Source of the DNA: Flavobacterium sp. UBA7680
GTDB taxonomy: Bacteria > Bacteroidota > Bacteroidia > Flavobacteriales > Flavobacteriaceae
Assembly (NCBI RefSeq): GCF_002482975.1
Contig: NZ_DLHA01000015.1
Span: 1-42,320 of the forward strand
DNA length: 42,320 bases
Direction: 5' to 3'
Shown piece after piece: positions 16,962-24,860 of the stretch; position 1 is the first letter of the stretch; each line of letters opens with the position of its first letter. Made by a program: the position numbers and the translations under genes. Below the pieces are notes generated by a model that did not search any database, was not told the DNA's origin, and saw nothing but the letters and a program-made list of their open reading frames with translations.

Positions 16962-18077
16962 TTGAAAAAAGCACTAATTAACGATTGGTATTATGTAAAT
17001 GGAGGTGCCGAAAAAGTAATTCATTCCATTAACTCAATTTGGAATAATTTTGATCATTTTGCTTTAATAGATTTTCTGAATGATGAAGATCGAAACTTCA
17101 TTCTTAATGGAAAAAAAGCCAAAACGAGCTTCATTCAAAAATTACCAACAGCAAAGAAAAACCACCGTAAATTTTTGCAGTTATTTCCAATTGCAATAGA
17201 ACAATTTGATTTAAGCAATTATGATTTAATCATTAGTTCATCATCAGCTGTAGCAAAAGGTGTTGTAACAAAACAAGAACAATTACATATTTGCTACTGT
17301 CATTCGCCTATGCGTTATGTGTGGGATTTACAAGAAGAATATTTACAAGACGCCAATTTAAATAAGGGCATAAAAGGGATTTATGCTAAACATGTTTTAA
17401 ATAAAATAAAAAAATGGGACGTTGCAAATTCTAAGAATGTTGATTTTTTTATTGCAAATTCAAATCATATTGCCAAAAGAATAAAAAGGATTTATAATAG
17501 GGAATCAATTGTGATTTATCCGCCTGTTGATGTTGATTTTTTCCAATTAGAAGAACAAAAACAAGATTATTATTTTACGGCATCGCGTTTAGTTTCCTAT
17601 AAAAAAGTTAGATTAATTGTAGAAGCGTTTAATGAACTGCCTCATTTAAAATTAATTGTTGCAGGAGATGGACCGGAATTTAAAAAACTGCAAAAAATAG
17701 CAAAAAGCAACATTAAACTTGTTGGTTTTGTTGATTATGAAATGCTTAAAAATTATATGCAAAAGGCAAAGGCATTCGTTTTTGCTGCTCAGGAAGATTT
17801 TGGAATAATTCCTGTTGAAGCACAAGCTTGCGGAACTCCTGTTATTGCTTTTGCAAAAGGAGGAGCTTTAGAAACTGTTGTTGAAAATGAGACAGGGATT
17901 TTCTTTAATGATCAATCATGTAAAAAGATTAAAGAAGCTGTAATTGCTTTTGAAAAGACAGAATTTGATCCCAAAAGAATTCGAGAACATGCAATGAAAT
18001 TCTCTAAGCAGCGATTTGAAAATGAAATGAAAACTTTTGTTGAAACAAAGTTTAAAGAACACACTAAGCTTTTATAA
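16962..18077 (+). CDS. Family 4 glycosyltransferase, WbaZ-like
   Basis: The 371 residues have the start KKALINDWYYVNGGAEKVI, the segment DLIISSSSAVAKGVVTK, the unusual HICYCHSPMRYVWDL motif (about 108-122) and the donor-site E278-x7-E286 in EDFGIIPVEAQACGTP. This combination is seen in WbaZ-type mannosyltransferases of O-antigen clusters, so a mannose-like donor is plausible but unproven. The start codon is TTG at 16962, nine bases after the previous stop; no ATG gives a full N-terminal strand. It is the last glycosyltransferase of the first transcription block. The 226 bases after it carry no gene and no strong terminator. Confidence 0.87.
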   Translation: MKKALINDWYYVNGGAEKVIHSINSIWNNFDHFALIDFLNDEDRNFILNGKKAKTSFIQKLPTAKKNHRKFLQLFPIAIEQFDLSNYDLIISSSSAVAKGVVTKQEQLHICYCHSPMRYVWDLQEEYLQDANLNKGIKGIYAKHVLNKIKKWDVANSKNVDFFIANSNHIAKRIKRIYNRESIVIYPPVDVDFFQLEEQKQDYYFTASRLVSYKKVRLIVEAFNELPHLKLIVAGDGPEFKKLQKIAKSNIKLVGFVDYEMLKNYMQKAKAFVFAAQEDFGIIPVEAQACGTPVIAFAKGGALETVVENETGIFFNDQSCKKIKEAVIAFEKTEFDPKRIREHAMKFSKQRFENEMKTFVETKFKEHTKLL

Positions 18078-18303
18078 AAAAACATTTTATAATTTTTTCT
18101 TTAAAAAGAAATATCCTTCAAACTACTGATAGTCAAAAAATAAATTTTTAAACACTTCAACAATTCATTTAATTTAGAAGTTTAGCTTAAAAACTAAACA
18201 ATAAAAATTATGTTAAATATTAAGTTAAAAATATTTTCTAAAAAGACTAATTTTAATAGTAAAACGATTATTTTTAAAAAAAATTAATCTTAAAATTTTA
18301 AGC

Positions 18304-19050
18304 ATGAAAAAAATATTTTCAATATTAACATTTTTTATTTCTGTAATGTGTTTTTCACAAATCTATGTGCCTTATGGTACTATATATCCTACTACTAATT
18401 CCAGTACAACAAGTAATATAGGAATTGCTGTCGCTGATCCAAACGAAAAATTAACAATTGATGGAAATATAAATCTTATAAATCCGGTAAATGTGTATCG
18501 AAAAATTGGATTTACAACAACAGATAGTTTTTCAAATTCTCAAACAAACAATATACCAATAGCAAATTATGGTATGACGATGAGTAGATTTGATAGTTCT
18601 AGCCCATCGCCAACAGTCTCATTCTCTGGATGGAATGGAATTAATTTTTATACAAATACTGCAGAAAGAATGAAAATAAGCAGTTCTGGAAAAGTAGGAA
18701 TTGATGTAACTACTTTTCCAACAAATCCACTTTATACCAACTATAAACTTTTTGTAAAAGGAGGTATTTTAACAGATGAAATCCGTGTTAGTTTAAGTGC
18801 AAATGGAACTTGGGCTGATTATGTGTTTTTTGATAATTATAAATTAAAACCTTTATCTGAAGTAGAAGCTTTTATAGCTGCTAATAAACACTTACCAAAT
18901 GTTCCTTCTGCCAAGGAAGTGAAAGAAGATGGAATTAACGTATCAGATATGCTTAGAATTCAGCAAGAAAAAATAGAAGAGTTAACGCTTTATATGATTG
19001 CTCAAAATAAAAAAATTGAAGCTTTAGAGAAAAAATTAAATGCAAAATAA
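18304..19050 (+). CDS. Secreted coiled-coil protein, tail-fibre-like C-terminus (paralogue 1)
   Basis: A 248-residue exported protein. A signal peptide covers residues 1-19 (ISVMCFSQ, cleavage likely before or at the Gln). The central region is Ser/Thr/Asn-rich with short beta-type repeats. The end holds the motif HLPNVPSAKEVKEDGINVSD at about 198-217 and then a coiled coil (KIEELTLYMIAQNKKIEAL). This ending is common in Bacteroidetes secreted proteins annotated as tail-fibre-like. No type 9 sorting domain, peptidase box or enzyme motif is seen. The neighbour downstream is a paralogue with the same layout. Function unknown; a surface structural or adhesive protein is the best guess. Confidence 0.75.
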   Translation: MKKIFSILTFFISVMCFSQIYVPYGTIYPTTNSSTTSNIGIAVADPNEKLTIDGNINLINPVNVYRKIGFTTTDSFSNSQTNNIPIANYGMTMSRFDSSSPSPTVSFSGWNGINFYTNTAERMKISSSGKVGIDVTTFPTNPLYTNYKLFVKGGILTDEIRVSLSANGTWADYVFFDNYKLKPLSEVEAFIAANKHLPNVPSAKEVKEDGINVSDMLRIQQEKIEELTLYMIAQNKKIEALEKKLNAK

Positions 19051-19088
19051 CAATTCATTTAATATACTTAACAATAATTTTCAAACCA

Positions 19089-19808
19089 ATGAAAAACGTA
19101 TTTTTTGCAATCACTTTATTTGCTACTAGTTTGTCTTTTGGACAAATTTATACACAAAATGGGATTATACTAGCAACAACAACTCCTAATAATAATGTTG
19201 GTGTTGGAATTATAGATCCGGCTTCTAAATTTCAGGTAATTGGAGATATCTGCAGCTCAGGAGCTAATCAAAAAATTGGGTTTGACACAAATGATAAATT
19301 TACTGTTACATCTGGTACGGTTGCCCGTTATGGTATGTCTATTTCAAAAAATCAGTTTAATGAACCAATAGTATCGCATTCCGGTTACTTTGGAATTAAT
19401 TTTTTTACAAATGATGTAGCAAGAATAAAAATTGATATAGGTGGAAATGTGGGAATTGGTTCAGTAAGCCCGGATGAAAAGTTAACTGTAAAAGGTAAAA
19501 TTCATGCTGAAGAAGTTAGAGTAGATTTACTAGTGCCTGCAGATTATGTTTTCGAAAAGTATTATAGCGGATCATCAGTTTTAAAAGCAGATTATACAAT
19601 GCCAACACTAGCTGAAATAGAAAAATACACAAAAGAAAACAATCATTTACCAAATGTACCTTCAGCCCGGGAAATTAAAGAGAAAGGATTACAATTAGGG
19701 GAAATGAGTAATATTTTGCTTCAAAAAATAGAAGAACTAACGCTTTATATTATAGAACAGAATAAAAAAATAGAAGCACTTGAAGTGATAGTAAATTCTA
19801 AAAAATAG
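19089..19808 (+). CDS. Secreted coiled-coil protein, tail-fibre-like C-terminus (paralogue 2)
   Basis: 239 residues with the same plan as the gene before it: signal peptide (MKNVFFAITLFATSLSFGQ), the mature start QIYTQNGII, two repeats of NVGVGIIDPASKFQV-like text (a second is NVGIGSVSPDEKLTV), then HLPNVPSAREIKEKGLQLGE and the coiled-coil end KIEELTLYIIEQNKKIEALE. The G-I-G-x-x-x-P-x-x-K-L repeats are a known mark of Bacteroidetes tail-fibre-like exported proteins. The two genes most likely arose by tandem duplication and have diverged strongly in the middle. Thirty-eight bases separate them; a strong terminator follows at 19873-19907. Confidence 0.75.
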   Translation: MKNVFFAITLFATSLSFGQIYTQNGIILATTTPNNNVGVGIIDPASKFQVIGDICSSGANQKIGFDTNDKFTVTSGTVARYGMSISKNQFNEPIVSHSGYFGINFFTNDVARIKIDIGGNVGIGSVSPDEKLTVKGKIHAEEVRVDLLVPADYVFEKYYSGSSVLKADYTMPTLAEIEKYTKENNHLPNVPSAREIKEKGLQLGEMSNILLQKIEELTLYIIEQNKKIEALEVIVNSKK

Positions 19809-19813
19809 TATAA

Positions 19814-19841
19814 AAATCGATCTCTTTTTGAAGATCGATTT
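19814..19841 (+). repeat. Perfect inverted repeat after paralogue 2
   Basis: AAATCGATCT (19814-19823) pairs with AGATCGATTT (19832-19841) around an eight-base loop. No T-run follows, so it may protect the 3' end rather than terminate. Confidence 0.5.
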
Positions 19842-19872
19842 GATTATAAAAAATAGCTTTTATATATTAAAT

Positions 19873-19907
19873 AACTGCCTAATTAATTTTAGGCAGTTTT
19901 GTTTTTT
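19873..19907 (+). terminator. Rho-independent terminator closing the first polysaccharide block
   Basis: AACTGCCTAA (19873-19882) pairs perfectly with TTAGGCAGTT (19889-19898); TTGTTTTTT follows. Confidence 0.85.
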
Positions 19908-19935
19908 ATAATAGTCCTATAATTTTCAAAACGCT

Positions 19936-19943
19936 TACATTTG
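19936..19943 (+). promoter_or_regulatory. Promoter -7 element for the UDP-xylose/sugar-transferase block
   Basis: TACATTTG is an exact -7 match, 19 bases before the ATG at 19963 and just after a strong terminator. The following three genes are therefore a separate unit. No -33 TTG is seen at the usual spacing. Confidence 0.65.
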
Positions 19944-19962
19944 CGTTGTATAAATAATCATT

Positions 19963-20946
19963 ATGAAAAGAATACTTATTACCGGAGCAGCGGGTTTTTT
20001 AGGATCACATTTGTGCGATCGATTTATCAAGGAAGGTTATTTTGTTATCGGAATGGATAATTTGATTACCGGAGATCTTAAAAACATTGAGCATTTATTC
20101 AAATTAGAACATTTTGAATTTTACCATCACGATATTACAAAATTTGTCCACATACCGGGCGATTTAGATTATATTTTACATTTTGCTTCACCGGCAAGTC
20201 CTATAGATTACTTAAAAATTCCAATTCAAACTTTAAAAGTTGGTTCTTTGGGAACCCACAATTTGCTCGGATTGGCAAGAGTTAAAAATGCAAGAATTTT
20301 GATCGCTTCAACTTCTGAAGTGTACGGAGATCCTTTAGTACATCCTCAAACAGAAGAATACTACGGAAACGTAAATACAATTGGACCTAGAGGAGTTTAT
20401 GATGAAGCCAAACGCTTTCAGGAATCTATAACAATGGCATATCATACATTTCATGGTGTAGAAACCAGAATCGTGCGTATTTTTAATACTTACGGTCCGA
20501 GAATGCGTCTGAATGACGGACGTGTTATTCCAGCGTTTATTGGTCAGGCACTTCGCGGAGAAGATTTGACGATTTTTGGAGATGGTATGCAAACTCGTTC
20601 GTTTTGTTATGTAGACGATCAGGTTGAAGGTATTTTCAGATTATTACACTCAGATTATGTATATCCTGTAAATATTGGAAATCCCGATGAAATTACAATT
20701 AAAGATTTTGCAGAAGAAATCATAAAACTTACTGGAACAAATCAAAAAGTAGTATACCATCCTTTACCAATAAATGATCCGTTGCAGCGTCAGCCGGATA
20801 CAACAAAAGCAAAAGAATTATTGGGCTGGGAAGCAAAAGTAAGCCGTTCAGAAGGAATGAAAATTACATACGATTATTTTAGATCACTTTCTAAAGAAGA
20901 ACTTTCTAAAGAAGAACATAAGGACTTTTCGAATTACATAAAATAG
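19963..20946 (+). CDS. UDP-glucuronate decarboxylase (UDP-xylose synthase)
   Basis: This extended short-chain dehydrogenase of 327 residues turns UDP-glucuronate into UDP-xylose in the cytosol. It has the NAD-binding GAAGFLGSHL (8-17; glycines 8, 11, 14), the UXS-type ASPASPIDYLKIPIQTLKVG (75-94), ASTSEVYGDP (115-124), and the catalytic Tyr146-x3-Lys150 in YDEAK. The arginine-rich RIFNTYGPRM and RSFCYVDD segments follow. The SPASP and YDEAK forms distinguish it from UDP-glucose epimerase and dTDP-glucose dehydratase relatives. Length is typical of the one-domain bacterial enzyme. It is the only nucleotide-sugar enzyme in the cluster, implying xylose or a sugar made from it in the polysaccharide. 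Confidence 0.9.
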   Translation: MKRILITGAAGFLGSHLCDRFIKEGYFVIGMDNLITGDLKNIEHLFKLEHFEFYHHDITKFVHIPGDLDYILHFASPASPIDYLKIPIQTLKVGSLGTHNLLGLARVKNARILIASTSEVYGDPLVHPQTEEYYGNVNTIGPRGVYDEAKRFQESITMAYHTFHGVETRIVRIFNTYGPRMRLNDGRVIPAFIGQALRGEDLTIFGDGMQTRSFCYVDDQVEGIFRLLHSDYVYPVNIGNPDEITIKDFAEEIIKLTGTNQKVVYHPLPINDPLQRQPDTTKAKELLGWEAKVSRSEGMKITYDYFRSLSKEELSKEEHKDFSNYIK

Positions 20947-20965
20947 TATTTAGAAAGAACAATTT

Positions 20966-22333
20966 ATGACGGTGGTTCAAACAGGAAGATACTCAAAATA
21001 TATAAGGCCAATCAGTATTTTAATAGATCTGATGGTAATTGCTATTTTGAGTTTTTTTGTTTTTAAGGAATTAGTTGCAAATACTTTATTATTTGTCTTT
21101 TACCAATATTTAGGATGGAGCTTAATTGCTTTTTCTATAAAATTTTACGATGTATATCGATTCACACCACCAGTTGTAATTGCTTCAAAAATATTCCAGC
21201 AAATAATTCTGTTTCTTTTAATTGTAATTGCTTTTTTTCCATTTTCCAGGCACGCAATTTTTGAACAAAGAGCCATTGCAATATTTGCATTTTCAATCAT
21301 AGTATTGATAAGTATTTTTAAGTTTTTGTTGTTTTTTTATTTAAAAAAATACAGAATAATAACTGGAAGTAATTACAGAAATGCTATTATTATTGGGTTT
21401 ACGCCAGAAGCAATTCGGTTAAAAGATCTATTTGAAACAAGAAAAGATTATGGTTATCGTTTTTTGGGATTTTTTTCAGATAAAAAAGAAAATCAAGAGA
21501 TTAAGGGTAAATTAGAGGATTTAAAACCTTTTGTACTAGCAAATTCTGTTGATGAAATATATTGTTCTTTACACGAAGTATCAAACAATTATTTAAAAGA
21601 ACTAATTGATTTTGCTTACGAAAATAATAAAGGCATAAAATTTATTCCAGATACAAAAGAGATTTTCTCAAAAAATCTAAAAATAGATTATTACGATTTA
21701 TTTCCCGTGCTTTCGCTGAAGCAAACAATATTGAACGAGCCCGCAATTAAAATTTTAAAGCGTTTTTTTGATATTTTATTCTCTATTTTAGTTATTGTTT
21801 TTTTATTATCATGGATATATCCATTATTAGGAATTTTGATAAAATTAGAATCAAAAGGACCAGTTTTTTTTAAACAAGGAAGACCAGGCATAGATGAAAA
21901 TGAATTTATTTGTTATAAATTCCGTTCTATGAAAATGAATAAAACAACAGAAAAAGAAGCTTCAAAAGATGATCCGCGCGTTACAGCAATTGGTAAATTC
22001 ATGCGAAAAACAAGTATTGATGAACTTCCGCAATTTGTCAATGTTTTATTAGGAGATATGTCAGTTGTTGGACCAAGACCACACCTTTGGTCACAGAACA
22101 AAGAATACGGAAAGAAGTTAAAAAAATACATTATCCGTCATTCTGTTAAACCAGGAATTACAGGATTAGCGCAAGTAAGCGGTTTTAGAGGAGAAATTAC
22201 AACAGAAAGAGATATGGTAAATAGAATAAAATTTGATGTTTTTTATATTGAAAACTGGTCTCTTATTCTTGATTTGAAAATAATTTCGCAGACTGTAATA
22301 AACATATTTAAAGGCGATAAAAAAGCATATTAA
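20966..22333 (+). CDS. Polyprenyl-phosphate glycosyl-1-phosphate transferase (initiating sugar transferase)
   Basis: The 455-residue protein has the WbaP/WcaJ (polyisoprenyl-phosphate hexose-1-P transferase) plan: four or five N-terminal membrane helices up to about residue 130, a soluble Rossmann-like middle domain (YRNAIIIGFTPEAIRLKDLF), one reentrant helix near 270-290, and the catalytic domain. The catalytic part shows KRFFDILFSILVIVF, GPVFFKQGRPGIDENEFICY, KFRSMKMN, TSIDELPQFVNVLLGDMSVV, GPRPH and KPGITGLAQVSGFRGE, all hallmarks. It starts repeat-unit synthesis on undecaprenyl phosphate at the inner membrane. Gene start is 20 bases after the UXS stop; its TAA overlaps the next ATG by one base. 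Confidence 0.92.
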   Translation: MTVVQTGRYSKYIRPISILIDLMVIAILSFFVFKELVANTLLFVFYQYLGWSLIAFSIKFYDVYRFTPPVVIASKIFQQIILFLLIVIAFFPFSRHAIFEQRAIAIFAFSIIVLISIFKFLLFFYLKKYRIITGSNYRNAIIIGFTPEAIRLKDLFETRKDYGYRFLGFFSDKKENQEIKGKLEDLKPFVLANSVDEIYCSLHEVSNNYLKELIDFAYENNKGIKFIPDTKEIFSKNLKIDYYDLFPVLSLKQTILNEPAIKILKRFFDILFSILVIVFLLSWIYPLLGILIKLESKGPVFFKQGRPGIDENEFICYKFRSMKMNKTTEKEASKDDPRVTAIGKFMRKTSIDELPQFVNVLLGDMSVVGPRPHLWSQNKEYGKKLKKYIIRHSVKPGITGLAQVSGFRGEITTERDMVNRIKFDVFYIENWSLILDLKIISQTVINIFKGDKKAY

Positions 22334-23100
22334 TGAACGATTTAGTATCTATTTTAACACCGACCTATAATACTGAAAAGTTCATTAGAGCCACTATAGA
22401 ATCAGTTCAAAATCAGACGTATCAAAACTGGGAAATGATTTTGGTTGACGATGCATCCACTGATGAAACGGTCAAAATTATTTCTGATTTTGCAGAAAAA
22501 GACAGCCGAATAAAACTCTTTAAATTACCCAAAAATTCCGGAAATGGTTTTGCCAGAAATGTTGCTTTAGAAAAAACTTCAGGAAAATATATTGCTTTTT
22601 TAGATGCCGATGATTTATGGTTTCCTAGTAAACTCGAAAAGCAAATTCAATTTTTAAAAACAAACAATCTGCCCTTTACGTTTAGTTTTTATGATTGTAT
22701 CGATGAAGAAGGCAGTAATTTAAACAGAAGGGTAGAAGCACCTTTAAATTTAACGTATAATCAGTTATTCTTCTGCAATTACGTTGGCAATTTAACCGCG
22801 ATTTATGATGCAGATTACTTCGGAAAAATTGTAATTGAAGCTACCCAAAAAAGACAAGACTGGCGTTTGTGGCTTACGATTTTAAAACAAATCAAAGAAA
22901 CAAAACCAGTTCCAGAGCCTTTAGCTTTTTATAGAATTAGAAAAGATTCTATTTCATCTTCAAAATTTAAATTGATAAAACACAATTTTGGTGTTTATCG
23001 AGATTTTCATGGATTTAATTTCGTGTCTTCTGTTTTATTGATGATACGATTTCTATTTACTCAGTTGGTTATAAAACCAAGATATATAAAGAAAATTTAA
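22333..23100 (+). CDS. Family 2 glycosyltransferase
   Basis: A 255-residue GT-A enzyme. VSILTPTYNTEKFIRATIES opens the nucleotide-binding fold; MILVDDASTDETV (about 36-48) and YIAFLDADDLWFP (about 89-101) give the two acidic clusters of family 2, with DAD as the metal-binding site. QKRQDWRLWLTIL near 175-187 supplies the usual later acid. The end has a hydrophobic stretch that probably sits on the membrane. It is coupled to the sugar-1-P transferase by a one-base TAATG overlap, so it likely adds the second sugar. Substrates unknown. The palindrome array begins three bases after its stop. Confidence 0.9.
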   Translation: MNDLVSILTPTYNTEKFIRATIESVQNQTYQNWEMILVDDASTDETVKIISDFAEKDSRIKLFKLPKNSGNGFARNVALEKTSGKYIAFLDADDLWFPSKLEKQIQFLKTNNLPFTFSFYDCIDEEGSNLNRRVEAPLNLTYNQLFFCNYVGNLTAIYDADYFGKIVIEATQKRQDWRLWLTILKQIKETKPVPEPLAFYRIRKDSISSSKFKLIKHNFGVYRDFHGFNFVSSVLLMIRFLFTQLVIKPRYIKKI

Positions 23101-23102
23101 AT

Positions 23103-23361
23103 ATTCTTCAAGGTCGCAAATTGCGACCTTGAAGAATCGCGATTAGAATTGGAGATCACAATTTGTGATTTCCAATTTTCAAATTAAACTGTTTTAAGAT
23201 GAAATCTTCGCAAACTTGATGTCGCAATTTGCGACTTCAAGTTTTCAAGGTCAGAATTGGAGGTCGCAATTTGCGTCCTCCAATTTAAACATAAAATATT
23301 TGCAAAAACTTGAAGTCACAATTTGTGATATCAAGTTTTAAGGTCACAATTTGTGACCTTA
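23103..23361. repeat. Array of six related palindromes
   Basis: Six inverted repeats share the core GTCrCAA-n-TTGyGAC. They lie at 23103-23137 (17-base arms, perfect), 23147-23177, 23212-23244, 23255-23285 (one mismatch each), 23305-23339 (two mismatches) and 23339-23361 (11-base arms, perfect). The core comes in a G-C form (GTCGCAA) and an A-T form (GTCACAA), and the change is made on both arms in nearly every copy. Outer arms also come in types (TTGGAG in copies 2 and 4, CTTGA in 3 and 5), suggesting a duplicated two-palindrome unit. Copy 1 has the opposite centre base and so the reverse orientation. The whole interval 23101-23416 between two converging genes is otherwise empty. REP-like behaviour or transcript ending are possible; no transposase is present. 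Confidence 0.85.
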
Positions 23362-23416
23362 GAGAATTAGTAAACTATTTTTATAAAAAATTTTCACTCT
23401 TTAATTCTAACCCAAT

Positions 23417-24727
23417 TTATAAATAAGATTTAAACTGTTTTAATTTCCCCCGATTGGTTCTTTCTAAAACAGATTTTCTTGTAAAAGTGAAGTTTAAATT
23501 TGGCTCTAAATATAAATCGATAGCTTCTTTTATTTTTTGAATTTGTGCAGAATCTAATTCTTTTTCAGCAACATATTCAATTTCAAAAGTATCTAATTGC
23601 ATTTGTTTGATGATAAATTCTTTTACGTTTCCATCATCTTCAATAATGCTTTTGGTTACATAATAGAACGTCAAACCAGGAGATTTTTTCCCGCTTGGTA
23701 AAATGGCAACGTCATTTGTTCTGCCAATTAATTTTTTTAAGATTGGTTTTTGAGGTGTACTTTTTTCATCGAGAATTCCGATGTCGCCAATTTCATATCT
23801 GATAAAAGGATTTGCTTTATTAAATAATGATGTAATCACAATTTTTCCTTCCGTTCCATGTGGAACAACATTATTGTTTTCGTCTAAAATCTCTACAAAA
23901 AGAGTTTCAGCATTTACCTGCCATTCGCCTTGAGGGTTTTCAAAAGCAATTAAATCCAATTCAGACGCACCATATTCGCTGATAATTGGAATGCCGAATT
24001 GTTTTTCCAGAAGTTTTTTATCCTTTTCAAAAAGCATTTCCGAAGTCACAAAACAAGCTTTTAAGGTTGGACAGATTTCATTTAGTACGATGTTTTTCTG
24101 TTCTAAAAATTTAGCAAATAAAACAATAGAACTTGTATAACCGTTGATATAATCGAATTTTTTCGTTTTAAATTTCTGCAGAAATTTTTCGAGAATTTCA
24201 TCAGATAAATCAAAAACCGGAAAACGAAAACGATGCGTTAGGAAATCTTTGAAACGCTCTTTTTGATATCCAATAAAATCCATTGGAATGCCATAAAAAC
24301 GGGCTTGGTACGAATGATTAAAATCAATGCCAAACCAACCAAAACGCATAATGTTTGAAGCCCATGTCAAGGCGTGCGAATATTTATCTTTAGCAAAAAC
24401 AAAAGGAGTTCCGCTTGATCCTGAGGTTTTGTTGAGGTAAATATTGCTTTTTGAATAACCATTTGAAAGTCTTTCTTCAAGTGGTTTTTGCAGATTTTGT
24501 TTGTTTAAAATCGGTAAATCTTCCCAGTTTTCGACAGTTGTATTTCCAACTAATTCTCTATAAAAGGAGTTATTCTTCAAATGAAAATCAACAATTTCTT
24601 TCTTTTTATCTTCGAGAAAAGAAGCATATTCTTCTTCTGAAAAATGAACAATTTTATCCAATTCGGCTTTGGCTTTCTTTATCGGAAAACCATTTAATTG
24701 AAGGGAAAGATCAAAAAGACGAATCAT
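23417..24727 (-). CDS. CapK/PaaK-like adenylate-forming enzyme
   Basis: With start ATG 24727 the protein has 436 residues and belongs to the phenylacetate-CoA ligase-like (CapK) group of AMP-binding enzymes, common in capsule and O-antigen loci. The ATP loop KTSGSSGTPFVF (near 100-111) is intact. The later motifs SEYGASELDLIAFEN and YEIGDIGILDEK supply the adenylate-binding Tyr/Glu and Asp, and KKLIGRTNDVAILPSGKK leads to the C-terminal subdomain. A TTG at 24748 is overlapped by a -7 element at 24746-24753, so it is not the start. The gene is on the strand opposite to the polysaccharide genes. It may activate an acyl group for sugar decoration; the substrate is unknown. Confidence 0.8.
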   Translation of the reverse strand: MIRLFDLSLQLNGFPIKKAKAELDKIVHFSEEEYASFLEDKKKEIVDFHLKNNSFYRELVGNTTVENWEDLPILNKQNLQKPLEERLSNGYSKSNIYLNKTSGSSGTPFVFAKDKYSHALTWASNIMRFGWFGIDFNHSYQARFYGIPMDFIGYQKERFKDFLTHRFRFPVFDLSDEILEKFLQKFKTKKFDYINGYTSSIVLFAKFLEQKNIVLNEICPTLKACFVTSEMLFEKDKKLLEKQFGIPIISEYGASELDLIAFENPQGEWQVNAETLFVEILDENNNVVPHGTEGKIVITSLFNKANPFIRYEIGDIGILDEKSTPQKPILKKLIGRTNDVAILPSGKKSPGLTFYYVTKSIIEDDGNVKEFIIKQMQLDTFEIEYVAEKELDSAQIQKIKEAIDLYLEPNLNFTFTRKSVLERTNRGKLKQFKSYL

Positions 24728-24745
24728 TTTTAGGATAATTTTCGT

Positions 24746-24753
24746 CAAAAATA
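24746..24753 (-). promoter_or_regulatory. Promoter -7 element for the CapK-like gene
   Basis: The minus strand reads TATTTTTG, matching TAnnTTTG, 18 bases ahead of ATG 24727. It is back to back with the purD promoter. No -33 element is evident. Confidence 0.5.
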
Positions 24754-24827
24754 ATATTTACCAATTACTAACAGCGAAGAATCAACAAGTTTTTAAGATT
24801 TAATTATTTTTTACGTGTAAAAGCAAT

Positions 24828-24835
24828 TATTTTTG
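24828..24835 (+). promoter_or_regulatory. Promoter -7 element for purD
   Basis: TATTTTTG matches TAnnTTTG, 25 bases before the ATG at 24861. No -33 TTG is visible. Confidence 0.5.
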
Positions 24836-24860
24836 CACCACAACTAAAATACAACAACAC

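Noticed and set aside
18078..18303. Gap before the secreted paralogues examined for a terminator and promoter.
   Set aside because: Only weak AT-rich pairings (for example GTTTAG with CTAAAC near 18179-18200) and no TAnnTTTG element were found, so no site is claimed.
18304..19808. The tail-fibre-like genes were considered as part of a prophage.
   Set aside because: No capsid, terminase, integrase, lysis or other phage genes are near; both proteins have signal peptides and such endings are common in Bacteroidetes exported proteins.
23101..23416. The repeat array was considered as a CRISPR array.
   Set aside because: The units are full palindromes of varying length, spacing is irregular (about 28-66 bases centre to centre), no constant spacer size exists, and no cas genes are in the window.
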